Part shown: piece by piece, positions 37,022 through 45,828 of the stretch
Layout: each line of letters begins with the position of its first letter
Position numbering within the stretch: position 1 is the first letter of the stretch
From: Rubrivivax sp.
Lineage (GTDB): Bacteria > Pseudomonadota > Gammaproteobacteria > Burkholderiales > Burkholderiaceae_C
Direction: 5' to 3'
NCBI GenBank assembly: GCA_019635315.1
Contig: JAHBZT010000003.1
Coordinates: 310,001 to 374,000 of the forward strand
Length of the DNA: 64,000 nt
Translations under genes and position numbers: made by a program
The notes under the pieces: model-generated
The model's input: only the letters and a program-made list of their open reading frames with translations
Told to the model about the DNA's origin: nothing
Database searches by the model: none

Positions 37022-38290
37022 TCAGAACTTCATGCTCCAGCCCAGGCTGAGCGAGTACTGCCGCATGCCGATCGTCTCGGTGCCCGCGAACATCGACGCG
37101 CCGGTCACCGTCTGGCGCGGCGCGACCATCGCGGCGCCGCTGATCTCGCCGCTCGCGCCCAGCGCATAGGTGAAGCCCAGGGTGTAGTGGTCGGTCATCA
37201 CGCCCGGGGCCAGGATGTTGAAGGTCACGTCGCTGGCGCGGATCGGGTTGTCACCGCGGTTGTAGCCGGCGCGCACGACGAGCGCAGGGCTGGCCTGCCA
37301 GGCCAGGCCGATCTTGAAGACGCCGATGTCGCGCCAGCCGAAACCGGGACCGCCGTCCTCGCCCAGCTGCACCTGCACCATGCTCGGGTTGCTGACCGAG
37401 CGCACGTCGCTGTAGTTGATGCGCTGGTAGTCGGCGGCCAGCGTCCAGCCCGGTGCCGGCGTGAACGCGACGCCGACGTTCCAGTTCGACGGGATGTCGA
37501 AGTCGCCCTGCCCGGCGAACAGGCCGGCGTACTTCTTGAAGCGGCTCATGTCGACCTTCGACGAGTAGGCGGCACCCAGCGAGAAGGCGTCCGACAGGCG
37601 GCCGAGGTAGCCGATGCGCAGGCCCGCACCCGACGCGTCGTCGTAGCCGTTGTTGGTCACGCTGCCGGGCGCGCGGCTGGCCATCGGCGTGTCGAAGGCC
37701 TGCAGGCCCTCGGCCTTGAAGCGCTGGTAACCCAGCAGCAGCGACGCGCCCAGCGCATGCCGGCCGGCGAGCTTGAACGCGACCGTGGGGGCGACCACCA
37801 GCTGCATCAGGTCGACGCCGAGCTTGCCGCCGCCGCACATCGCGTTGGCGGGCCCGCCGCCGCAGTCGAAGCTGCCCTGCGGGTAGGTGGTGTTCATGCC
37901 GCCGTTGCCGTAGACGGTGAGGCCGACCGCCCAGGTGTCGCCGAGGGCGCGGTTGTAGCCGAGCTCGGGCACCCAGAAGGTCTCCTTCTCGCTCGTGACC
38001 TTGCCGCTCAGCGGGCCGGCGCCGGTGCGTTCGGCGTCGCGGCGCGGACTGAACCACTCGAGGCCCAGGTCCAGCCGCGAGCCGGCGAAGGCCATCTTGG
38101 CGGGGTTGGTGGCACCGCCCAGCGCGTCGTCGGCGGTGGCGGTCGACACGCCGCCCATGCCCTTGGCCTTGATGCCGTAGCCATGGGGAAAGTAGCCGTT
38201 GGTGGCCAGCGCGGGCAGGGCGCAGCCCAGCGCGGCGGCGAGCGCGGCGCCGCGCGCCGTGGTGCGCAGCGAGGTCTTGCAGGTCTTCAT
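37022..38290 (-). CDS. FadL/OmpP1-family outer-membrane transporter
   Basis: 422-aa outer-membrane beta-barrel for hydrophobic compounds such as long-chain fatty acids. Signal peptide cut near ALATNGYF; the mature start ATNGYFPHGYGIKAKGMGG is the OmpP1/FadL hatch signature, and the protein ends in the outer-membrane pattern SLGWSMKF with a terminal Phe. Start is the ATG at 38290. No fatty-acid oxidation gene is adjacent. A hairpin separates it from the upstream SulP operon, so it probably has its own promoter in 38291-38339. Confidence 0.9.
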   Translation of the reverse strand: MKTCKTSLRTTARGAALAAALGCALPALATNGYFPHGYGIKAKGMGGVSTATADDALGGATNPAKMAFAGSRLDLGLEWFSPRRDAERTGAGPLSGKVTSEKETFWVPELGYNRALGDTWAVGLTVYGNGGMNTTYPQGSFDCGGGPANAMCGGGKLGVDLMQLVVAPTVAFKLAGRHALGASLLLGYQRFKAEGLQAFDTPMASRAPGSVTNNGYDDASGAGLRIGYLGRLSDAFSLGAAYSSKVDMSRFKKYAGLFAGQGDFDIPSNWNVGVAFTPAPGWTLAADYQRINYSDVRSVSNPSMVQVQLGEDGGPGFGWRDIGVFKIGLAWQASPALVVRAGYNRGDNPIRASDVTFNILAPGVMTDHYTLGFTYALGASGEISGAAMVAPRQTVTGASMFAGTETIGMRQYSLSLGWSMKF

Positions 38291-38339
38291 GAGGTCGTCT
38301 CCGGAATCGTGGTGGTCGAAGCAGCGAGTAGTGAAGGGC

Positions 38340-38359
38340 CCCCGCTGCGCACAGCGGGG
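38340..38359. terminator. Hairpin after the soe-sulP operon
   Basis: Perfect 8-bp stem CCCCGCTG/CAGCGGGG with a 4-nt loop, 64 bp after the stop of the Rieske fusion gene and before the fadL-like start. It may end the soeABC-sulP transcript. Confidence 0.5.
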
Positions 38360-38423
38360 TACGGGCGGTACTGCAGGGAAACGGAAAGCGGCGGACAAGG
38401 CGGGGCGGCGGACGGCGGGTCGG

Positions 38424-39050
38424 TCACCAGCGGGCATGCAGGCGGCCCTTCTCGACCCGGGTCGGCCACTCGCGCAGCGGGCTCGTGCCCTTGGCGATGC
38501 ATTCGCCGCTGCGGATGTCGAACTGCCACTCGTGCTTGGGGCAGGTCAGCGTCGTGCCCTGCAGCGCGAGGTGCGGGATGTTGGTCGTCTGGTGCGGGCA
38601 GCGGCTGTCGTAGACGCGCCAGCCCTTCGCGTGGCGGTAGACGAAGAGGCCGCGGCCGTCGCACTCGACGCGCTGCACGTCGCCGACCTTGACGCCCCTG
38701 GTCGCCATCAGGTCGTGCCAGCTGCCCTCGGCGCCGAGCGCGGCCGGCTGGAACTCCGGCAGGTCCATCGCCAGGATGATGTCGACCGCCCACACGATCT
38801 TGGCCAGGCCGAGCGCCGGGAAGGCCATCAGCAGCGCGTCCAGCACCTCCATCGGCGTGACGCCGTCGCGCAGCGCGCGGCCCAGGTACTGGCGGAAGCC
38901 GCGTTCGGTCTGCGCGTGCACCTTGGTGATGAGGGAGATCAGGTCGCGCGTCTTCGGGTCCAGGTGCGTGCCGCAGGCCTTCAGGAAGGCGAAGTAGTGG
39001 CCGACCGCGTCGGGGCGGGCCTTGGCGAGGTAGTTCAGCGCGTCGCTCAT
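38424..39050 (-). CDS. Carboxymuconolactone-decarboxylase-like/Rieske [2Fe-2S] fusion protein
   Basis: 208-aa two-domain protein. Residues about 1-95 look like a CMD/AhpD fold (RDLISLITKVHAQTERGF, then GVTPMEVLDALLMAFPALG) but lack the CxxC of AhpD. Residues about 115-205 are a Rieske domain with ligands Cys151-x-His153 and Cys170-x2-His173 (CPHQ and CPKH). No signal peptide or membrane helix, so it is cytoplasmic. It overlaps sulP by ATGA and ends the soeABC operon. I infer a redox role tied to sulfite or anion handling; the true function is unknown. Confidence 0.75.
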   Translation of the reverse strand: MSDALNYLAKARPDAVGHYFAFLKACGTHLDPKTRDLISLITKVHAQTERGFRQYLGRALRDGVTPMEVLDALLMAFPALGLAKIVWAVDIILAMDLPEFQPAALGAEGSWHDLMATRGVKVGDVQRVECDGRGLFVYRHAKGWRVYDSRCPHQTTNIPHLALQGTTLTCPKHEWQFDIRSGECIAKGTSPLREWPTRVEKGRLHARW

Positions 39051-40864
39051 GGGGTCGGGCTCCGGGTGTCGGCGGGGGCGTCGGCGCGCGCCTCGCCGTT
39101 GGGCAGGTGGGATCCGCACTCGAAGAAGACGCGGCGCGTGCAGCCGCGGCACAGCTCGCTGTCGAGACGGGCATAGGCCAGGCGGATCGCCTCGCCCTTG
39201 TGCGCCACGAGGTGGTCGGCGCCGATGACGCGGATCGCGCCGCTGCGTCGCAGCTGGTGCTCTACGGCGGGCTGCGTGCCCACGAGCACGAGGCCGCCGC
39301 CGAGCGCGCGGCGGCGCTGCGCCTCCTCGGCGAGCAGCTCGGCGCCGGCGAGGTCGACCACGTTGATGCCCTGCGCGAACAGCATCACCCAGCGCCGTCG
39401 CGGGTCCGCGGCATCGATGGCGCGCAGGCGGCCGCGCACATGCTCGACGGCGCCGAAGTAGATCGAGCCGCGCAGGCGCAGCATCGCCATCTGCGGGCAG
39501 GGCGGCGCATCGGGGCCGGCGGCGACCATCTTGCGCCGCGGGTTGCCGGCCTCGGCCGGCGGCGGCGCCCGTTCCTCGACGACCGGCTGCGACGTGCGGT
39601 ACAGGTGCAGCAGCAGCGAGACGACGATGCCGGCGAACAGGCCCTTCTCCAGGTCGACCAGCACGCCGACCCAGGTGACGAGCAGCACCACGCGTTCGCG
39701 CGGGTGGTGGCGCACGATGTCGCCGATGTGGTGCCAGTCGATCAGCCCCCAGGCGACGATGAACAGGATGCCCGCCATCGCCGCCACCGGCAGGTAGGCG
39801 GCCAGCGGCGCCGCCAGCACCGCGATGGCCAGCAGGAAGGGCGCCGACAGCGCGGCCGCCAGCGGCGTGCGTGCGCCGCCGGCATAGTTGATGCCGCTGC
39901 GGTTGAACGAGCCGCTGGACGGGTAGGCCGACGCGAAGCTGCCGGCGATGTTGGACAGGCCCTGCCCGATGAACTCCTGGTCGTTGTCCAGGTGCTGGCG
40001 CGAACGCGACGCGATCGAGCGCGCGATCGCGACCGCCTCGGTCAGCCCGAGCAGCGCCACGACGGCGGCCGGGAACAGCAGCGACTGCAGCGTCGGGAAC
40101 GAGAGGTCGGGCAGCGACAGCGGCGGCAGCGCGCCGGGCAGGGCGCCGACCGTCTCGATGCCGGTGCGCGCCGCGCCGAGCAGTCGGTCGAGCAGCACGG
40201 CGACGACGCTGCCGGCCAGCATCGCGAAGATCATGTACGGCCAGCGCGGCAGGAAGCGCCGGGCCAGCAGCCCGGCCGCGACGGTCGCGACGCCCACCAG
40301 CGCCACCCACGGCTGCACCTCGCCCGGATGCTCGGCGGCATACAGCAGCGTCTCGTGGAACGAGGCGCCGCGCGGCACCGGCAGGCCGAAGAAATTCTTG
40401 ACCTGGCTGGCGAAGATCAGGAAGGCCGCACCGGCGGTGAAGCCGACGACGACCGTGTGCGAGATGAAGTTGACCACCGCGCCCAGGCGCGCCAGGCCCA
40501 TCGCGAACTGCATCAGGCCGGTCATCAGGCTGAGCGTCAGCACCATCGCGATGTAGGGCTCGCTGCCCGGCTCCGCGAGCGGGCTGAGGGTGGCGAATAC
40601 CAGCACCGAGATCGCCGTCGTCGGCCCGGACACCAGGTGCCAGCTCGACCCCCACAGCGCCGCGACGACGGCCGGCACCATCGCGGCGTACAGGCCGTAC
40701 TGCGGCGGCAGCCCGGCGATCGTCGCGAAGGCCATGGCCTGCGGCAGCACGATCAGCGCGCCGGTCAGCGCGGCGGTCGAGTCGTGGCGCAGGTTGTCGC
40801 GCGTGACCATCGGCCACCAGGCGACGAACGGCAGCCAGCGGCTGGCGCGCACCCGGCGGCTCAT
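39047..40864 (-). CDS. SulP (SLC26) anion transporter with STAS domain
   Basis: 605-aa transporter, possibly for sulfate or other sulfur oxyanions. The membrane part (about 20-430) has the SulP landmarks LPQAMAFATIAGLPPQYGLYA and GSFASAYPSSGSFNRSGIN. The cytoplasmic STAS domain (about 460-570) contains GSIYFGAVEHVRGRL. An extra C-terminal tail carries CRGCTRRVFFEC, three cysteines that could bind a metal. ATG at 40864. It sits 37 bp after soeC and overlaps the Rieske fusion, so its cargo is likely a substrate or product of the sulfite pathway; direction of transport is unknown. Confidence 0.87.
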   Translation of the reverse strand: MSRRVRASRWLPFVAWWPMVTRDNLRHDSTAALTGALIVLPQAMAFATIAGLPPQYGLYAAMVPAVVAALWGSSWHLVSGPTTAISVLVFATLSPLAEPGSEPYIAMVLTLSLMTGLMQFAMGLARLGAVVNFISHTVVVGFTAGAAFLIFASQVKNFFGLPVPRGASFHETLLYAAEHPGEVQPWVALVGVATVAAGLLARRFLPRWPYMIFAMLAGSVVAVLLDRLLGAARTGIETVGALPGALPPLSLPDLSFPTLQSLLFPAAVVALLGLTEAVAIARSIASRSRQHLDNDQEFIGQGLSNIAGSFASAYPSSGSFNRSGINYAGGARTPLAAALSAPFLLAIAVLAAPLAAYLPVAAMAGILFIVAWGLIDWHHIGDIVRHHPRERVVLLVTWVGVLVDLEKGLFAGIVVSLLLHLYRTSQPVVEERAPPPAEAGNPRRKMVAAGPDAPPCPQMAMLRLRGSIYFGAVEHVRGRLRAIDAADPRRRWVMLFAQGINVVDLAGAELLAEEAQRRRALGGGLVLVGTQPAVEHQLRRSGAIRVIGADHLVAHKGEAIRLAYARLDSELCRGCTRRVFFECGSHLPNGEARADAPADTRSPTP

Positions 40865-40901
40865 GCACGGCCCTCGCTGCGTGCCGGGGTGGCCGGGCCG
40901 G

Positions 40902-41891
40902 TCACGCCACCGCCTGGTAGTACAGGTTCTGCGGGTGCCGCGCCTGCGCGAAGAAGAACCAGCGCTCGGCAAGCAGCCCGAGATACTGCACGCCGAAGGC
41001 GGCGAGCAGCGTCGCGCCCGAGGCCTCGGCGGGCTGGCCGCGGCCCAGCGCGAGCAGCGCCAGCGGCACTGCGAAGGCCAGCAGCAGGAAGGCCGGCTTG
41101 ACCGTGCGCAGCCAGCCCGGCGAGGCGCCGTGGAAGAACTCGCGCGTATTGAACGAGCCGCCCATGAAGCCCATCGACCGCTGCACGACGACCGGGTGCT
41201 TGACGCCGATCGCCGACTGGAGGGTGGAGCGCGGCTTCAGGCGTGCATTGCGCAGCAGCGACGCCGCGCGCCCGAGCGCGGCGAGCAGGGTCAGCACGAT
41301 CGCCCAGCCGGCGAGGAAGGCCACGCGCTGCGGCTCGAGCAGCGCCGCCATGCCGGCGGCCAGCGTGAAGCCCGAGGCGCCGCCCATCAGCGTGTAGTTC
41401 AGCGGCGTCAGCGGCGTGTGCCACTCGGCGAGGAAGCGGATCGCCGCGTAGATCATGCCGGTGCAGACGAAGAGCGCGAAGGCGAGCAGGGTGCCCACGA
41501 TCGCGACCACCAGCGCGAGGTCGATGGCCACGCCGCGCGCCGAGCTCATCAGCACCGGGTTCCAGCCGCTGGCGAAGAGCAGCCCATAGAGCGCCACCGC
41601 GCCCATGAAGGCCGGCAGCACGATGACCTCGCGCGACAGCCACGAGGTGCGCCACATCGCCGCCGAGCGCCAGGCGCGCTCCGGCCGGCCGAGGTGGAAG
41701 AACGAGGCCAGCAGGCCCGCCGCCAGCAGCGCGAGCGCCACCGCGCTGCCGGCGACGAACAGCGCGCTGCCTGCGGCCGGCGGCAGCAGGCCGGCCAGCG
41801 CGTAGATCTGCAGCGTGGCCAGCGCGAGGAACAGGCCCTGGCCGGCGCCGATCAGCGTGGTGAGCAGGATGACGGAGGCGGCGGGCTTCAT
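40902..41891 (-). CDS. soeC: Sulfite-oxidizing complex membrane subunit SoeC (NrfD/DmsC type)
   Basis: 329-aa membrane protein with about eight helices, DmsC-like, expected to pass electrons from the Fe-S subunit to quinone. A typical stretch is LASFFHLGRPERAWRS between helices 2 and 3. It follows soeA and soeB in the soeABC order known from purple sulfur bacteria. Gap to soeB is 57 bp. The assignment as SoeC rather than another DMSO-reductase-type anchor rests on the operon and the nearby apr, sat and dsr genes. Confidence 0.85.
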   Translation of the reverse strand: MKPAASVILLTTLIGAGQGLFLALATLQIYALAGLLPPAAGSALFVAGSAVALALLAAGLLASFFHLGRPERAWRSAAMWRTSWLSREVIVLPAFMGAVALYGLLFASGWNPVLMSSARGVAIDLALVVAIVGTLLAFALFVCTGMIYAAIRFLAEWHTPLTPLNYTLMGGASGFTLAAGMAALLEPQRVAFLAGWAIVLTLLAALGRAASLLRNARLKPRSTLQSAIGVKHPVVVQRSMGFMGGSFNTREFFHGASPGWLRTVKPAFLLLAFAVPLALLALGRGQPAEASGATLLAAFGVQYLGLLAERWFFFAQARHPQNLYYQAVA

Positions 41892-41948
41892 CGGGATCGG
41901 GTGGGCGGCAGGCAGGCAGGCGGGCGGGCGTCCGGCGCGGCGCGGGCG

Positions 41949-42683
41949 CTAGATGCTCGCGTCCTCCAGCGTCGAGGCATCGGGCGCCGGACGCGGCGGG
42001 TGGCCTTCGACGGTGAGCGGGTTGTCGGCACGCACCAGCTCGTCGGCGTGGATGCGCAGGCGCGTCTTGCGACGCGGCAGGTAGTGGTTGGCCGGGTGCG
42101 TGCCCCACTCGGGCATCAGCGTGTAGCCGCCCTCCTCGCGGATCGCGCGCGAGACCTCGGACTGCGGGTCGTGGATGTCGCCGAACAGGCGCGCCGAGGT
42201 CGGGCAGGCCTTCACGCAGGCCGGCTTGCGGTCGATCTCGGGCAGCGCGGTGTCGTAGATGCGGTCCACGCACAGCGTGCACTTCTTCATCACCTTCTGG
42301 TTCGCGTCGATCTCGCGCGCGCCGTACGGGCAGGCCCAGCTGCAGTATTTGCAGCCGATGCACTTGTCGACGTCGACGAGCACGATGCCGTCCTCCTCGC
42401 GCTTGTAGGAGGCGCCGGTCGGGCACACCGGCACGCAGGGCGGGTCCTCGCAGTGCAGGCAGCTCTTCGGGAAGTGCACCGTCTCGGTATTCGGGAACTC
42501 GCCGACCTCGAAGGTCTGCACGCGGTTGAAGAAGGTGCCGCTGGGGTCGGCGCCGAAGGGGTTCTGGTCGCTCATCGGCCCCGCGGCGCCGCTGGCATTC
42601 CACTCCTTGCAGCTCGTCACGCAGGCGTGGCAGCCCACGCAGACGTTGAGGTCGATGACGAGCGCGAGCTGCTTGCGGCTCAT
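41949..42683 (-). CDS. soeB: Sulfite-oxidizing complex iron-sulfur subunit SoeB
   Basis: 244-aa ferredoxin-like subunit with four Cys clusters for four [4Fe-4S] centres: CVGCHACVTSC, CLHCEDPPCVPVCPTGA, CIGCKYCSWACPYGA and CTLCVDRI with the late ACPTSA. No signal sequence, so it faces the cytoplasm. It overlaps soeA by ATGA (42680-42683), consistent with a tight 1:1 complex, and passes electrons from the molybdenum subunit to SoeC. Confidence 0.9.
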   Translation of the reverse strand: MSRKQLALVIDLNVCVGCHACVTSCKEWNASGAAGPMSDQNPFGADPSGTFFNRVQTFEVGEFPNTETVHFPKSCLHCEDPPCVPVCPTGASYKREEDGIVLVDVDKCIGCKYCSWACPYGAREIDANQKVMKKCTLCVDRIYDTALPEIDRKPACVKACPTSARLFGDIHDPQSEVSRAIREEGGYTLMPEWGTHPANHYLPRRKTRLRIHADELVRADNPLTVEGHPPRPAPDASTLEDASI

Positions 42684-45601
42684 CGGCTGCGCCCCTTGAG
42701 CGTGGCCAGCAGCGACTGCAGCGAGACGACCTCGCGCGGCCGCGCCGGCATGCCCGGATAGGCCCGCATCGGCTCGAACTGCGGCGCGCTGCGCTCGGGT
42801 TCCCCGGACTCGGCCTTGACGACGCGCACGCGCACGTCGTACCAGGCGGCCTGGCCGGTGATCGGGTCGCTGTTGGAGATGCGCTCGTCGCTGCCGCGCA
42901 CCGGCAGTTCCTCGCTGATCAGGTGGTTGAGCAGGAAGCCGTCGCGCGACTCGTTGGCGTCGGGCTCGAGGTTCCAGGCCCCGGGCGCCTTGCCGATGGC
43001 ATTCCAGGTCCACACCGTGCCCGGCTCGACGGCCTGCGACAGCGCCGCCTTGCAGCGCACGCGGCCCCAGGGCGACTCCACCCACACCCAGTCGCCGTCG
43101 GCGATGCCGGCGGCGCGCGCGGTCTGCGCATTGACGTGCAGCAGGTTGTAGGTGTGGATCTGGCGCAGCCAGGCGTTCTGCGAGTCCCACGAGTGGTACA
43201 TCGCCATCGGCCGCTGCGTCACCGCGGCCAGCGGGTATTTGTGGCGGTCGGTGACATGGGCCTCGAGCGGCTCGTAGAAGAAGGGCAGCGGGTCGAAGTA
43301 GGTCTCGATGCGCTTCTTGAGGTGCGCCGGCGGCTTGCGCGTCAGGCCCTTGCCCTGCGCCGCCGTGCGGAAGCGCTGCAGCACCTCGGAGTACAGGTGG
43401 ATCAGGATGGGCTCGGCATAGCGCGTGATGCGGTGGGACCGGCTCCACTCCAGGTAGCCCTGGTTCCAGTTGCGCATGTAGTGGTAGCTGCGCGGCAGCT
43501 CGTGGTGGAACACGCAGTCGTGCTGCGCATACATCTCCCACTGCTTGGGGTTGGGCTCGCCGACCAGGAATTTCTCGCCGCCCTTGCCGCGCCAGCCGGC
43601 CAGGAAGCCGATGCCGCTGCCGGGCTCGGTCTCCCAGTTGACGATGAAGTCGGGGTAGTCGCGGTACTTGCGCTGGCCGTCCCGGGTCACGAAGGTCGGC
43701 AGCCTGAGCCGCGTGCCGAGCTCGATCAGCACCTCCTGGAAGGGCTTGCAGTCGCCGGTGGGCGGCACGACCGGGATGCGCACCGCGTCGACCGGGCCGG
43801 TGAACTCGGAGATCGGCCGGTCGAGCATGGACATCACGTCGTGCCGCTCGAGGTAGGTCGTGTCCGGCAGGATCAGGTCGGCGAAGGCCGTCATCTCCGA
43901 GTGGAAGGCGTCGGCGACGACGAGGAAGGGGATCTTGTACCCGCCGTCCTCGTCCTTGTCGTTGAGCATCTTCCTTACCTCGGCCGTGTTCATCGTGGAG
44001 TTCCACGACATGTTGGCCATGAAGATGAGCAGCGTGTCGATGCGGTAGGGGTCGCCGCGCCAGGCATTGGTGATGACGTTGTGCATCAGCCCGTGCACCG
44101 ACAGCGGGTATTCCCACGAGAAGGCCTTGTCGATGCGCACCGGCGAGCCGTCGTCGTTGACGAACAGGTCGTCGGGGTCGCTCGGCCAGCCCAGCGGCGT
44201 GCCGTCCAGCGGGGTGTCGGGCTTGACCGCGCGCGGGTCGTTGGGCGTGCGCGCGCAGGGCGGGATCGGCCGCGGGAACGGCGCCTTGTGGCGGAATCCG
44301 CCGGGGCGGTCGATGGTGCCCAGCAGCGACATCAGCACAGCCAGCGCGCGTATGGTCTGGAAGCCGTTGCTGTGCGCGGCCAGCCCGCGCATCGCGTGGA
44401 AGGCGACCGGGTTGCCGGTGACGGTGTCGTGCTCGCGGCCCCAGGCGTCGGTCCAGGCGATCGGCAGCTCGATCGTCTGGTCGCGCGCGGTGATGCCCAT
44501 CTCGTGCGCCAGGCGGCGGATCGTGTCGGCCGGGATGCCGGTGATGCCCTCGGCCCACTCGGGCGTGTAGTCCTGCACCCGCTCCTGCAGCAGCTGGAAC
44601 GCGGGCTTGACCGGCGTGCCGTCGGCGAGCGTGAACTCGCCGAGCAGGAACGGGTCGGCGCCCGGCGCATGGCTGAGCACCGGCCTGTTGGTGTGCCGGT
44701 CCCACCACAGCTTGTTCTGCGGGTCGTAGCAGGCCTCCTCCTGCGGCACCTCGGTGCGCACGAACATGCCGTACTCGTCGTGCGCGGCATCCAGGTTCAC
44801 GAGCTCGCCGCCATTCGTGTACTGGACGACGAAGTCGCGGTCGTACAGGCCCTTGGCGAGGATCTCGTGGATGACCGCCAGCAGGAAGGCGCCGTCGGTG
44901 CCGGGGCGGATCGGCACCCATTCGTCGGCGATCGCCGAATAGCCGCTGCGCACCGGGTTGATCGAGACGAAGCGCCCGCCGTCGCGCTTGAACTTGCTGA
45001 TCGCGATCTTCAGCGGGTTGCTGTGGTGGTCCTCGGCCGTGCCGATCATCACGAACAGCTTGGCGCGGTCGAGGTCGGGGCCGCCGAATTCCCAGAACGA
45101 GCCGCCTATCGTGTAGATCATGCCGGCGGCCATGTTGACCGAGCAGAAGCCGCCATGCGCCGCATAGTTGGGCGTGCCGAACTGGCGTGCGAAGAGGCCC
45201 GTGAGCGCCTGCATCTGGTCGCGCCCGGTGAAGAGGGCGAACCGCTTCGGGTCGGTGGCGCGGATCTTCGCCAGCCGCTCGGCCAGCGTCGCGAAGGCCT
45301 CCTCCCACTCGATCTCGACGAAGTCGCCGGCGCCGCGCTCGGCGCCTTCGCGCCGCTTCAGCGGCCGCGTCAGCCGGGCGGGCGAATACTGCTTCATGAT
45401 CCCCGAGCTGCCCTTGGCGCAGATGACGCCCTGGTTCAGCGGATGGTCGGGGTTGCCGTCGATGTAGCGGACCTGGCCGTCGCGCAGGTGCACCCGGATG
45501 CCGCAGCGGCAGGCGCACATGTAGCAGGTGGTCTTGCGTACCTCGTGTGCGGCGCCGGCGTGCGGATCGGCAAGGGGGTCGTGCAGCGGCGGTCGGGGCA
45601 T
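42680..45601 (-). CDS. soeA: Sulfite-oxidizing complex molybdopterin subunit SoeA
   Basis: 973-aa member of the complex iron-sulfur molybdoenzyme family that would oxidise sulfite to sulfate. The N-terminal [4Fe-4S] site is Cys26-x2-Cys29-x3-Cys33 with Cys61 (GVICAKG). Molybdopterin-binding segments follow through about residue 970. No twin-arginine signal precedes the cluster, so the enzyme is cytoplasmic, which separates it from periplasmic sulfite dehydrogenases and matches SoeA. Start at ATG 45601 (MPRPPLHDP); longer frames upstream are less likely. First gene of the soeABC-sulP operon. Confidence 0.9.
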   Translation of the reverse strand: MPRPPLHDPLADPHAGAAHEVRKTTCYMCACRCGIRVHLRDGQVRYIDGNPDHPLNQGVICAKGSSGIMKQYSPARLTRPLKRREGAERGAGDFVEIEWEEAFATLAERLAKIRATDPKRFALFTGRDQMQALTGLFARQFGTPNYAAHGGFCSVNMAAGMIYTIGGSFWEFGGPDLDRAKLFVMIGTAEDHHSNPLKIAISKFKRDGGRFVSINPVRSGYSAIADEWVPIRPGTDGAFLLAVIHEILAKGLYDRDFVVQYTNGGELVNLDAAHDEYGMFVRTEVPQEEACYDPQNKLWWDRHTNRPVLSHAPGADPFLLGEFTLADGTPVKPAFQLLQERVQDYTPEWAEGITGIPADTIRRLAHEMGITARDQTIELPIAWTDAWGREHDTVTGNPVAFHAMRGLAAHSNGFQTIRALAVLMSLLGTIDRPGGFRHKAPFPRPIPPCARTPNDPRAVKPDTPLDGTPLGWPSDPDDLFVNDDGSPVRIDKAFSWEYPLSVHGLMHNVITNAWRGDPYRIDTLLIFMANMSWNSTMNTAEVRKMLNDKDEDGGYKIPFLVVADAFHSEMTAFADLILPDTTYLERHDVMSMLDRPISEFTGPVDAVRIPVVPPTGDCKPFQEVLIELGTRLRLPTFVTRDGQRKYRDYPDFIVNWETEPGSGIGFLAGWRGKGGEKFLVGEPNPKQWEMYAQHDCVFHHELPRSYHYMRNWNQGYLEWSRSHRITRYAEPILIHLYSEVLQRFRTAAQGKGLTRKPPAHLKKRIETYFDPLPFFYEPLEAHVTDRHKYPLAAVTQRPMAMYHSWDSQNAWLRQIHTYNLLHVNAQTARAAGIADGDWVWVESPWGRVRCKAALSQAVEPGTVWTWNAIGKAPGAWNLEPDANESRDGFLLNHLISEELPVRGSDERISNSDPITGQAAWYDVRVRVVKAESGEPERSAPQFEPMRAYPGMPARPREVVSLQSLLATLKGRSR

Positions 45602-45787
45602 GTTCGGGGCGGGTTGCGTCGGCCGGGACGGCTCTTCCCGGGCGGCGCGACATCGTCCCGCGCGCCCGACGCCGGCGTCGTCGCGCGATTGAACCCGACG
45701 CCGGCAGCGAGTGTCTATGCCCGTGTGGGGTAGTGCGACCTGCCCGTCCGGGTTATGGGCAGGGCCGCCGGGGGGTGGCAGTCCGGC

Positions 45788-45828
45788 TAGGATGGGCCAT
45801 GACGCACGCCGAGCGAGCACGCCCGTGA
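45788..45828 (+). promoter_or_regulatory. TAGGAT box and nine-codon leader ORF ahead of mazG
   Basis: TAGGAT (45788-45793) lies five bases before an ATG (45799) that opens the nine-codon frame MTHAERARP. Its TGA overlaps the GTG start of the pyrophosphohydrolase gene (GTGA, 45825-45828). This could be a leaderless transcript whose mini-ORF feeds ribosomes to the gene. The divergent soeA promoter should lie between 45602 and about 45720; TAGACA near 45715 on the minus strand is a weak candidate. Confidence 0.4.

Noticed and set aside
40902-45601. Reading the soeABC-like genes as DMSO, polysulfide or tetrathionate reductase
   Set aside because: Subunit types are shared, but the catalytic subunit lacks a twin-arginine signal and the locus sits with sulP, apr, sat and dsr genes, which favours cytoplasmic sulfite oxidation; a family tree would settle it.
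42923-45733. A 936-codon plus-strand frame opposite soeA
   Set aside because: Antisense of the molybdopterin subunit with no recognisable fold or start signal.
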